Shown here in pieces: positions 20,047-29,262 of a DNA stretch of 64,000 bases. The notes beneath the pieces are model-generated. The model ran no database searches and was not told the DNA's origin. It worked only from the letters and a program-made list of their open reading frames with translations. Position 1 is the first letter of the stretch; each line of letters opens with the position of its first letter. The position numbers and the translations under genes are program-made. The stretch spans positions 62,001 through 126,000 of the forward strand of contig VFIW01000048.1 of assembly GCA_006386115.1 (NCBI GenBank), written 5' to 3'. The stretch comes from Globisporangium splendens (taxonomy: Eukaryota; Oomycota; Peronosporomycetes; Pythiales; Pythiaceae).

Positions 20047-21155
20047 TGCCTAGTATTGCTTAGACACTGACTTGTTTTTGATACCTTTTGTCAGGGAGCC
20101 TAGTAGTTACAGTTGCCACAGGACGAGGAGTACCTGTGTTCGATTTCCTGTGCTTGGACCAGCGCAAAGGTACTATTGAGGTGGTTATGGGGCACTTCAA
20201 GAAGCTCAATCCGACGTGGGAGAGAATTGAGTCTGTCGTCATCGACAAAGACTTCGCTGAGTGGAGCGCCTTAGCAAAAGTGTTTCCAGCAGCAAAGGTT
20301 GGTGCATTTAAGTGGCTGCTGGACTTGCATTATTGCTTTCTGATGCATTTCAATATGTCTACTTAGGTTCTTTTGTGTCAGTTCCACGCCTTGAAATACA
20401 TTCGCACAATCCTGGCATCGCGGAAGTATTCAATAAAGGTCGCGGATCGTGGAGAGCTGGAAGAACTTTTTCGCGGGATGGTCTACGCTTCCAGCGAGGA
20501 CTTCTACGCGTTGAAGAAAGGCCATTTCTGCAGTCGAGCTGAAGCTGTTTCGAAGTCATTCAGAGAATACTTTGACAAAAACTGGGACTCATGTAGCGAC
20601 ATGTGGAGCAACTACGGCCGAGGAAGATATTTCACCGCAGGCAATACTACAACGAATCGGATTGAAGCTAACTGGAATCAATTCAAGCAGCTGTTGGGGA
20701 AGAAGACGAGTATCGACAAGTGCTTGAAGACTATTTTCAAGCACCAGGCGTGTGTCCTCCGGGAGTTTGTATCTGCGATAAGCTTTCACTGCACCAAGAC
20801 TTTCCTCTTTGTGTCCTATCCTGTGTCGCTGAACCAGCTTGCTACCACGTTGAGTCCATTCTGCATGCGCAAAGTTCGGCGCCAATGGGACTACAATGTG
20901 GTTAATCGCGCGAAGTGGACGTGGAGTCAGGAAGCTGTGCCAGCGACACACATAGTGTACACAACGAGGACGACAACTGGCCATCAAATAGTGGTGAGCA
21001 TCGCAGATCGCGGCCCTTGGACATGCAATTGTCTCTTCAACATGTCAACACGATTGCCTTGCCAGCATCTCCTCAACGTCGTCAGCGAGGAGCTTGGGCT
21101 CGCCGAGTTCCCGATCGTTCGGATGAATCAGCGATGGTCCATGACCAAGGCATCC

Positions 21156-21171
21156 AAAGTTGCGCAACTTT
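21156..21171. repeat. TIR-core palindrome, copy 4 (exon 6)
   Basis: AAAGTTGCGCAACTTT is translated as KVAQL, shortly after the SWIM finger. Confidence 0.88.
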
Positions 21172-21790
21172 TGGTTGATACTGCCAATCATTTGGGTTTA
21201 ATCTGCGGACCGAGCGTCGTGGCGCGGAAACCGGGCACACGAACGTCTACGCAGCGGATTGGCTACGTGAAGCTAAGGTTCGGCGAGCAATCAGAACAGC
21301 TCGTGCTTTCTGAATGTGAGAAGTACAACGTTGTGCAAGCTGAATTGATGCCACTTGTCGACCTTCTGAAGAATTTACCATCTCATCAATTTTACGTTCG
21401 TTTTGCCGAACTGAAGGACTCATTGAATTCGCTGAAAGCAAAATGGCACAAGCGAGAGGAGCACGGGGGCAAAATCGAAGATATCGCCGAGGTGACAGAA
21501 CAATCGGACAGCGAAATCGAAGAAGTTGATCCGGCAAGTGCTCTGGATTTTGAGAGTGGTGACGCCGTCCTTCAAGAGGATGATGACCGGAGAAAGGGCG
21601 ATGCACCACGAGAGTACACAGGTCCACAAGGTCTTGACGTAACGTTCGATCAAGTTTCGTTGGGGGGGTTATTCTTTGAACATCCATCGCAAGTAACTCA
21701 GCCTGATCTCTCAATCAGCGATTTATCTCAAAAGATAATTGACGAGGGCAGAGCAGCGGCGCAAGTTTCACACGAAAATGCAAACACTGA

Positions 21791-21808
21791 TGAAGTTGCG
21801 CAACTTCA
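21791..21808. repeat. TIR-core palindrome, copy 5 (exon 6)
   Basis: TGAAGTTGCGCAACTTCA is an 18-bp perfect palindrome, translated as DEVAQLH in the acidic linker. Confidence 0.88.
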
Positions 21809-22516
21809 TCGAGGATTAGAGGTCCTCACAATACCAAAACCCAAAGTGACTACACCTCGCCGTCGGACGACGACTCAAAATCGCAAGTTTGCTCGTCATG
21901 AGTTTGTGGAGTGCCGCTCCGAGTGCCCAATTGGACTCGACGTCTTTATTGTGTGGGCGAAGTCGACGCCGAACCTGAACCTTGTGAAAGACGCGATGAA
22001 CCAATACCCAGTGCTCTTTAATGCACAGAACCTAGCCGACAAAGAGTGCTTTGTGCGTGAGATGCCTGTGTCATGCGTGTACATGCATAATTTTGTAATC
22101 CCGCCACTTCTGACCAAGCGAGTTAGCAGTGCGCTCATGGAGTGGAACAAAAACCATGCTGACAAACTCGATCTTCGGGATGGGTGCGTGGTGAACCAAG
22201 TGGACGAAAACTTGAAGACCACGCCGGTTGTGTACCTGTCATCCGGACTTGTGGGGCTCTCAGAGTACGTGCGTTTTTATTGATCGGACTTGGTGTGCTA
22301 TTTTGTGCTCATTGAACGGTTGGTACGTGTATTACAGGGAATACGTCGTCAGGCTCGTGGAATTTTATCAATTGCAGTCGAGAGTGTCAGCATACATTGA
22401 AGACATGGAGTGGTTGGTGAGAGATTGGCGAGCGTACGACACAGTTACCTCTTCCTTTATGTTGGAGGACATTGATGTTGGCGGCAACGTACTTAAATCT
22501 TCGGAAATCGCTGGAG

Positions 22517-22530
22517 AAGTTGCGCAACTT
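22517..22530. repeat. TIR-core palindrome, copy 6 (exon 7)
   Basis: AAGTTGCGCAACTT is translated as EVAQL at the start of the Ulp1 region. Confidence 0.88.
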
Positions 22531-23315
22531 TTCGAAGCTTCGTGGCTCGGTCGATGCTTCTCGCTTGCTAACGAGACAGACGGAGAGAGCTTCGCGGTCC
22601 GATTTGCTGATATTGTGGGGAGAGTTGCGCGAACGAGCTTGCTGAGCGATGTGACGCTTATGGGTGGACTTCGCTTCATGTGTTCCAAGTATGCCCACTG
22701 CCATGTGGTTGATTCCTGCGTTGTCTCGAACGAAGTGTTCCACTTGCCAGACAAACCGCTAATGTTGTACAAGCACGTCATCGTGCCGATCAACATGGCA
22801 GCGAAGAAGCACTGGGGTGTTCATATTGTGAATGTGATGCTACCAAGAAAAATCGTCGCTCATCTCTACGATCCTATGGGTTCAAGCGCCAACACCAAGC
22901 TGATGGAGGGCAAGTGGACGACATACACGCTTCCCTTGCTCAAGAAGTGGTTTGAGCGCGATACAACTGCGAACGTCAACATAACAGCTGACGTCAATGT
23001 GTTTCCCACGGACGTGTCCTTCAAATGGGTACACTCCCCGTTGCAAAACGACGGATCCAGCTGCGGAGTATTTTGCGCCGCACGAGTTCACACCTCTGTA
23101 ACGAACTCCGCCTCTTTTGAGCATACACCATCGCCCTCGTTCGATGAGATACAGGTAATGAGACTGCGGCTTCTGTACAAACTTACTGTTGCTGTGCAAG
23201 GTGATGCAGAACCAATCGAGACAGGCGCGCAACATGAGGTATCATTAAAGATACGTGACTACTTCAAGTTGAAACTCCGTTAGGTGAGCCATGAGAGCAC
23301 TTAGTAGCTTGTCTA

Positions 23316-23606
23316 CTAGTAGCCTAATTTTGTTAATAAAAAGGTCAACAACGTTGAAAACGAGGAAGCAGCCTCCACGTTTCTATGGCGTTGGCTGGAT
23401 GCTGCTTGGGTCAGCGCAGCAGTGAGATCTTCTTGCACAAGGAAGGAAACCTCTTGGTGAACTTCCATCGCTTTTGTCAGCAGATCTTCCAGCATTTTAA
23501 GGCGCGCAGTAAGGTCTTCTAGTTCGCGAATTCGGCTCCACAGAAGCTGTGACGCGAACGCAACGTTTTGCTCGCTCGATCCTTCGCTGTGCGCAGGCGC
23601 TGACAT
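23316..23606 (-). CDS. Small coiled-coil protein ORF at the right end of the MULE, convergent with the transposase
   Basis: This is a 96-residue ORF with ATG at 23606, ending 33 bases past the transposase stop on the other strand. The middle (LWSRIRELEDLTARLKMLED) is a clear amphipathic helix, and the protein is Ala/Ser/Glu/Leu-rich without cysteines. It lies inside the transposon (right end 23991), so it may be a second element protein, for example a transposase partner or end-binding factor. Function is unknown. Confidence 0.5.
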   Translation of the reverse strand: MSAPAHSEGSSEQNVAFASQLLWSRIRELEDLTARLKMLEDLLTKAMEVHQEVSFLVQEDLTAALTQAASSQRHRNVEAASSFSTLLTFLLTKLGY

Positions 23607-23724
23607 GCTTTATTCCGCTGACTTTACTTTTTGGACGCAAGTTTTTTTGTGGTCACTCGACTGCTTCCGGTTCAACAGCAGTTCGAGAAACTGGATAACC
23701 GGTCCAAATTTTGACACGGTTCCC

Positions 23725-23742
23725 TAAAAGTTGCACAACTTT
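23725..23742. repeat. Degenerate TIR-core palindrome near the right end
   Basis: AAAAGTTGCACAACTTT differs from the consensus by one central base. Another variant (AAAAGTTGAGCAACT) follows near 23908 and single half-sites near 23930 and 23948. Confidence 0.75.
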
Positions 23743-23974
23743 ATGTCGATAAAATACAGTTTATTACGACTTAAATGCGAAATTAAAACGATAAATTTCA
23801 TTATCATCTTCAATTATGATAATTTACAACAATAAATTCCGTTATATATTTACATAATGTAATATAACATGTAACTTACATTTATACACCGTAAACTACA
23901 GAGGACAAAAGTTGAGCAACTCTGATATAGCAACTTTTTGCTGTTATAGCAACTTTCTTGTCTTTTTCTTGTAC

Positions 23975-23991
23975 AATTAAAGTTGCTGTAA
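23975..23991 (-). repeat. Right terminal inverted repeat of the MULE
   Basis: AATTAAAGTTGCTGTAA matches the left terminus exactly in inverted orientation. Several further half-sites (GCAACTTT and near matches) cluster just inside it between 23725 and 23965. Confidence 0.88.
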
Positions 23992-24305
23992 CGCGAGCCC
24001 ACGCGACGTCATGTGTGATCCAGAAAAGGAACCGACCATCACTCTGTATCATGTCGTCAGAAGGTCGTCTGAATATGTTGCTTCAACATCGCTCGCAGCC
24101 AAAACCCATCAACCATCGTGATTGGATTGACCGTCACTCTTGAGCTCCCTCAAAATGTCGTCCAAAGTCTGCTTGTATCAAACCTGAAAGGGGAAACCCA
24201 AATGGAGATGAGCTACAATGTTTCCCGAAGGTAACCGAGCATTTGTTGTGTGGCAGTTGGCGCCACAGCACCACACATTATTAGATCCGCCGACCGCCTG
24301 TCAAG
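23992..24305. other. Region between the MULE and the glycine-cleavage T gene
   Basis: The transposon ends 314 bases upstream of the GCST start codon, so it forms the distal promoter boundary of that gene. No other gene is visible. Confidence 0.5.
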
Positions 24306-25577
24306 ATGCTCGTCGCTACGCTCCGCCGCGCCTCGGCGCTCCAGACGCTCCACGCGCGCGCCTTCTCCTCTGCGGTACGTGCATCCGTCTTATGCGCCCC
24401 CTCTATGCGCGCGCTCTCCCTCACCTCCTTGTTGCTATTGTTTCCGTAGCTCAAGAAGACGCCGCTGTACGACTTCCACGTGGCTGTCGGCGGCAAGATG
24501 GTCGACTTTGCCGGCTACGCGATGCCCGTGCAGTACCCCGCGGGAGTGCTCAAGTCGCACAACCACACGCGCACGGCCGGCAAGGCGTCGCTCTTCGATG
24601 TGTCGCACATGGGTCAGTTGCGCATCACTGGCGCCGACCGCGTGCGCTTCCTCGAGAGCATCGTCGTCGGCGATATTGGCGCGCTCACACACGGCGAGGC
24701 CAAGCTCAGTCTCATCACGAACGACCAGGGCGGCATCATCGATGACACCGTCATCACCAAGTACGACGACCACCTCTACGTCGTCGTCAACGCCGGCAAC
24801 CAGGAGATCGATCTCGTGCACATGCACAAGGTGCTGGAAAGCTTCAATGGCGACGTCAAGATCGAGCGCCTCACGGACCGCGCGCTTGTCGCGCTCCAGG
24901 GCCCGGGCGCCGCCGAGATCATGTCGGCGTTTGCGCCGAGCGTCGACTTCAAGGAGCTCGCGTTCATGAACGGCGTGTACACGTCGCTGCCAGGCATTGA
25001 CGGCGGCATGGATGTCATCCTCACGCGCTGCGGGTACACTGGCGAGGACGGCTTCGAGATCTCAGTGCCGAGCGCGCAGGCCGAGACGTTCGTGCGCACG
25101 CTGTTGAAGGACGAGCGCGTGCTGGAAGCGGGTCTCGGCGCGCGCGACAGTCTGCGCCTGGAGGCTGGTCTGTGCCTCCACGGTCACGACATCACGCCCG
25201 AGACGACGCCGATCGAGGCCACTTTGGCGTGGACCATCGGCAAGCGCCGTCGCGAGGAAGGCGGGTTCCCGGGCCACGGCATCATCATGGACCAGCTTAA
25301 GAACAAGACGTTCACGAAGAAGCGCGTGGGCTTTTTCGTGGAAGGCGCCGCGGCGCGCGAGGGAGCGCAGATCTTTGGCGCGAACGACGAGGTCGTGGGT
25401 GAAGTGACGAGCGGCACGTTCAGCCCGACGCTGAAGAAGGCCATCGGCATGGCGTACGTGCACAAGGACGTGTCGAAGATCGGCACGGAGCTGTACGTCA
25501 AGGCGCGCAACAAACAGCAGCAGCTGACGATCGCCAAGATGCCCTTCGTGCCCGCCGGCTACTACAAGAAGGAATGA
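24306..25577 (+). CDS. GCST: Aminomethyltransferase, T-protein of the glycine cleavage system
   Basis: Two exons, 24306-24374 and 24450-25577 (intron GTACGT..CCGTAG, 75 bases), encode 398 residues. Residues 1-23 (MLVATLRRASALQTLHARAF) form a mitochondrial presequence rich in Arg, Ala and Ser. The mature protein has the N-terminal folate-binding fold with LFDVSHMGQL and GGIIDDTV. It then has LVALQGPGAAEI and the TGEDGFEIS segment, and a C-terminal barrel domain with GEVTSGTFSP. The enzyme transfers the one-carbon unit from aminomethyl-lipoyl H-protein to tetrahydrofolate, releasing ammonia, in the mitochondrial matrix. Length is normal for the family. The start in exon 1 is chosen because exon 2 alone lacks both the presequence and the LKKTPLYDFH start of the mature protein. 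Confidence 0.96.
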
Positions 25578-25594
25578 GCTCGGCATATTGCTGT

Positions 25595-25614
25595 TCTCTC
25601 TCTCTCTCTCTCTC
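25595..25614. repeat. CT dinucleotide microsatellite in the GCST 3' flank
   Basis: A 20-base TC run lies 18 bases past the GCST stop. It may vary in length between isolates. Confidence 0.9.
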
Positions 25615-25738
25615 GCTTGCTTTTCTAAAACGCTGCGGGCATCGGCGATTTGCTATTTTCGCGCATATCGTAAGAAATACCATGTCCCCCGTGCCTACCT
25701 CCCTCCCTATACATCTATTCGTTTTTTCTCGACTATAC

Positions 25739-27145
25739 TTAGAGCAGGATGAACTTGAGACTGAGCTGCTTGTTGTCGGTGACGCCGGCCACGGACTCCT
25801 CGTGCGGATCGATGCCGAGCTCGCAGTGCGGCGAGATGAGCGCCTTGCCCAGCAGCTCGGCGGTCTGCTCGGCGCTGTTGAGCAGCCGCATGAACGCGCC
25901 GGCAAAGTCGACCATGAGCTCCAGTTTGCCCATCTTGCCGTGCTCGTCGAACTGGAAGATGACCGAGAACGTCGGCTCGATCTCGTGGCCCACAACACGG
26001 TAGCTCAGCGCTTCGTCCTCCACGATGTGCGGGTACACAAGCATCACCGTGTCGCGCGACAGCCGCAGATGCATCTTGCCGTAGACCTGGATCACCCATG
26101 GGCACGTTGCCGTATCTGCTGCTTCAGTCGCTGCTCCTGCTTTATCGGACGCACGCCTGGGCTCTTCTTGTGCATCATCCTTGTATGGGGAATGCACGAC
26201 ACGTCGCGAGTGCGCGTGCATCTCGAAGACCGCGTGGTATGACGTGTAGCGCTTGAGCTGCAGCAGCAGCGCGTCGACACCGGCCTTCGTCGCACCCTGC
26301 GACACGAGCTGCGGCGTCGAGACGAAGTGCACGAAGCGCTCCTGGATCTCGCTGATCTCGACCGAGTGGAGTGCAAACCCGTGCTGGAAGAACTGGAAAA
26401 ACTGGTCGATCACGAGGAAAGGTCGCGCGTCCCGTGTATGTGAAGAAGAAGCATCTGTCGCCATTTCCGTCTGTTGGTTGTAATTCGCCAGGAACTGCTG
26501 GTACGCCTCGAGTTCGTGGATGTAGTCGGTGAGTGTGTCGGTCTCGAGCGACAACGTGCTGATCATGCCGCGCTGCCGCGCGCGGTACCGTCGCTGGTTG
26601 AGCTTGCACTGGTTCTTCCGCCGCTGCTTGCGCTGCTCCTCGTCGTGCAGCATGCGGCGTCGCCCGCGTCGGGGCTTCCCCGCAACTGCCTCTTTCGATT
26701 CTTCCTGCTCATCCTGCTCCTCGCTCACCTTCGTGTCGTCCGTATGCACCAACTCGCCATCTTCTTCCACATCGCTTTCCGTATTGGACACGCCTAGTGG
26801 CGTCGGATTGCCCTGCGCCGCCAACGGTCGCTTCCGTTTACTGCGCTTGCCATCTTGAGTCACCACCACCGCACTCACTAAACACGTAGCACCACCGCTA
26901 TCATCGTCTTCCTTATTCTCGCTCTCCGTCTCCTCTTCCTCCGTCTGCTCCTGTCGTATAGTATTCTGCTTGCCTCGTGCTTGTGCCTTTGCTTTGGATC
27001 CACCGGCAGATGCCTTCGCATTGGAGACCGCTGGCGCCACTGCCGCGTCTGTGCCACTGGTCTTCGCTTTGTTTGCGCTCTTTCCTGCGGTTTGTTCTCC
27101 TGCGCTGCCGCCTGCGCGCCGCCGCGTCGTCGTCGTCGGCGGCAT
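25739..27145 (-). CDS. Oomycete bZIP transcription factor with Cys in place of the invariant DNA-contact Asn
   Basis: This is a single-exon ORF of 468 residues with ATG at 27145 (GTG at 27154 is in frame but less likely). The first 150 residues are low-complexity Ala/Lys then acidic. The basic region (RKQRRKNQCKLNQRRYRARQ, about residues 172-191) precedes a short zipper (SLETDTLTDYIHELEAY). The classic signature is N-x7-R; here Cys180 occupies the Asn position and Arg188 the Arg, a substitution known from oomycete bZIP families. The rest, about residues 230-468, is a conserved-looking alpha/beta region resembling a SnoaL/NTF2-like fold by eye only. It should act in the nucleus. The gene is convergent with GCST (161 bases between stops). 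Confidence 0.9.
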   Translation of the reverse strand: MPPTTTTRRRAGGSAGEQTAGKSANKAKTSGTDAAVAPAVSNAKASAGGSKAKAQARGKQNTIRQEQTEEEETESENKEDDDSGGATCLVSAVVVTQDGKRSKRKRPLAAQGNPTPLGVSNTESDVEEDGELVHTDDTKVSEEQDEQEESKEAVAGKPRRGRRRMLHDEEQRKQRRKNQCKLNQRRYRARQRGMISTLSLETDTLTDYIHELEAYQQFLANYNQQTEMATDASSSHTRDARPFLVIDQFFQFFQHGFALHSVEISEIQERFVHFVSTPQLVSQGATKAGVDALLLQLKRYTSYHAVFEMHAHSRRVVHSPYKDDAQEEPRRASDKAGAATEAADTATCPWVIQVYGKMHLRLSRDTVMLVYPHIVEDEALSYRVVGHEIEPTFSVIFQFDEHGKMGKLELMVDFAGAFMRLLNSAEQTAELLGKALISPHCELGIDPHEESVAGVTDNKQLSLKFILL

Positions 27146-28255
27146 GTTGGACACCTGCTGAGTGCCTGTGACTATGCGTGTGTGTGTTGATTTTGTCGTT
27201 CGATGGTCTTCAGTGGGAGACTGGTTTTATAGTTGTGAGTCAAACTGAAGAAAAGAGAAGCGATGTGTGTGTGTGCATGGAACAAGCAGCAGCAAATGGA
27301 ACCCTCTTTAATGTGTATATCGATGGATTTCGGGAGGTGGGGAATGAGTGGATATGTGGTTTAGAGAGGTGTTTCCCTTCTTTTGTGTGGACAAGTGATC
27401 TTGGTGGTGGCCCATCTCCTCCTGTGGGTTTTGCACTGTGGGTTTTCTTATTGGGTGGATGGGCGCCGATTGGCCAAAATAGAATTCAGATCACGATAAC
27501 GCAGCACAATTCAAAAACATGCACGTCCTTGGAATTATTTCTGCTTTTGAGACTAGAGCAGCCATCGACTTGACCAAAATGGTAATTCTGAGGGCCATCT
27601 TGAGAAAGTGGTAGCTTCAAAAATCAGCACCCGCCAGCATTTACTAACGTTAACCACCATTAATTCGTTAGCTGCATGCTCGTAAAACTCACTTGTTTAC
27701 TAAATAAATCAACTCGACGGAAAGGCTGACAATTCTTGCTCAACATGAACGCATTTGTGTGGCGCTACAGTACGCTGACCATTCGTTGCTCATCGTTCCG
27801 TCTCAAGTGTTGTGTGAATCGTGAGGTTGGCGGAATGAGTCACACGAAATTCAAATGCCAGATGTATATAAATATATAAACAGACAGAAAGACAGCTCGC
27901 CTGCCGCCGCTTCGAAGTGCACATTGGACTGTCTTCGTGTTCACAGTGTCGAGTTGTTGCTGATGGTTGGTTGCTGCTGCCATTCGTAGCCAATGAGTGA
28001 GTCAGTCAATCAGTCAGGTTCAAGTGGACTGTCTTCTAGGGTATCATACGCTCCTCCTAAAACTGGATACGGTCGTTAATAAGTGCATGGTTGAGAGTAC
28101 TGTACCAAATGAAAACAATTAATTGAAAGTCGATGAAACTACCTCACAATTTGATCTGTTTCTACTAAAACCGCTCAGTCGTTTAGAAGCAAACACGTCA
28201 CGGTACTTCATCATCACAATTAATTGTAACGCGCACAAAACCGAAAAAGAAACAA
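27146..28255. other. Long divergent intergenic region, bZIP gene to mitochondrial release factor
   Basis: About 1.1 kb without a convincing gene. It is AT-richer than the neighbours and has a TATATAAATATATAAA run near 27864. It probably holds both promoters. The open frames are short. Confidence 0.55.
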
Positions 28256-29040
28256 ATGCTGTCGATGTGTGCATTAGGCGGACGGCTGTGCATCAAGAGC
28301 GCGCATCAACTCACGCTGCGCGCAGGACCCAACGCTGCACTTCCGCTGCTCACGAGACAAGCGGCTACATCAGCACTCTCCAGTGCTGCAATAGCGTCTC
28401 CTTTGCTGCGTCTGACAAGCCGCCGTGCGCAAGTCTCCACACCGTCCATCCGATGGTTCGCCTCCGCGTCTCCACCTGCAACTCCACCCAATAGCAGTCC
28501 CAAGAAGCAAGTGGTGACGCTGCGCGAAGAAGATCTGGAAGAGTCCTTCGTCAAGGGATCAGGTACAATTTGCATGTAGTGTGTGCGCAGCATGCAAGCG
28601 TCGTTTGCTCATATGACGTGTTCATTGCAATAGGCAAAGGAGGGCAGAAGATCAACAAGGTGCGCAACTGCGTGCTGCTCAAGCACACCCCGACGGGACT
28701 CCACGTGCGCTGCCAGAAGACGCGCTCGCTCGACGACAACCGGCGTGTGGCGCGCAAGCTGCTGCTCCAGAAGCTGGACGACGCCGTCAATGGCGCGTTG
28801 AGCGCGCGCAACGTCAAGATCAGTCGCCTGCGCAAGAAGAAGGCCAACAAGACGGCCAAGATCAGGCAAAAATACCACGCGCGCAAGCACGAGAGCGAGA
28901 GCGAGGGTGAGCATGAGGAAGAAGAGGAAGACGAGTATATGAGTGACGAGGAAGAGACTGATGATGAGGACGACGAGGAAGACGATGATGAGATTGAGGT
29001 TGAGCCGTTCAAAGCCAAACGCAAGGCACAACTATCGTGA
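28256..29040 (+). CDS. Mitochondrial class I release factor-like protein (GGQ domain, MTRFR/C12orf65 type)
   Basis: Exons 28256-28562 and 28634-29040 (intron 71 bases, GTACAA..TGCAATAG) give 237 residues. The first 75 residues are an Arg/Ala/Ser-rich mitochondrial presequence ending near RWFASA. The RF-1 domain follows with FVKGSGKGGQKINK; the splice junction falls inside GSG|KGGQ, and joining restores the GGQ motif needed for peptidyl-tRNA hydrolysis. There is no codon-recognition domain, so this is a ribosome-rescue type factor like MTRFR rather than a decoding release factor. The tail is unusual: a basic helix (SRLRKKKANKTAKIRQKYHA) then about 35 mostly acidic residues (EEEEEDEYMSDEEE). 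The acidic stretch is not part of the family core. Confidence 0.9.
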
Positions 29041-29262
29041 TCGTGGCGAGCGAACCAGCAACAAGCAAATTGATATGAGAACGACCGATTGTCCTCATGA
29101 ACGTTTGTAGACATGCTGCCAATGTTCTCATTTTCTCAACATACAAGCATGCCTTTCTTTCAATAGTATCAATGCATTCATTCAAAATCAAGGTATATGC
29201 ACAAGCCCTCCTCACCAAGTTCCTCTCTATCAACTCGTCTCTAACCACTCACCCCCTGCGCC

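Larger units (their letters stand above)
10815..23283 (+). pseudogene. MULE transposase with FAR1-type, DDE, SWIM and C-terminal Ulp1 domains, interrupted by an LTR retrotransposon
   Basis: Exons join in phase as 10815-10941, 11208-11800 (then 19444-19446 past the insertion), 19535-19691, 19760-20020, 20095-20297, 20367-22264 and 22338-23283. The total is 4188 bases (1395 residues) when the nested element and one GAAAT copy are discounted. In order there is an acidic N-terminus, a FAR1-like DNA-binding region ending near a HNH, then a MULE DDE core (LDWTHNTN; VIDKDF with LCQFH; TTTNRIEANW). A SWIM zinc finger (CNCLFNMSTRLPCQH) follows, then an acidic linker. The last part is a Ulp1-type cysteine protease with HWGVHI, LYDPMG and QNDGSSCGVF supplying His, Asp, Gln and Cys. 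The transposase would act on element ends in the nucleus; the protease may remove SUMO. All catalytic positions are present, so the insertion in exon 2 is the only clear lesion. Confidence 0.87.
10277..23991 (+). mobile_element. Mutator-like DNA transposon with SWIM and Ulp1 domains (hosts a nested retrotransposon)
   Basis: The ends are exact 17-bp inverted repeats: TTACAGCAACTTTAATT at 10277-10293 and its reverse complement at 23975-23991. Without the nested LTR element (11801-19438 plus one 5-bp duplication) the element is about 6.07 kb. It carries a multi-exon transposase gene and a small minus-strand ORF near its right end. Flanking 10-mers CGCGAAGTCA (10267-10276) and CGCGAGCCCA (23992-24001) agree at 7 of 10 positions. 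They may be a decayed target duplication of Mutator size, but this is weak. SWIM plus Ulp1 also occurs in Zisupton/KDZ elements, but the DDE signature here (LDWTHNTN, VIDKDF..LCQFH, TTTNRIEANW) fits MULEs best. Confidence 0.88.

Noticed and set aside
10267..24001. 10-bp target-site duplication of the MULE
   Set aside because: The two flanking 10-mers match at only 7 positions; kept as a remark, not called as a duplication.
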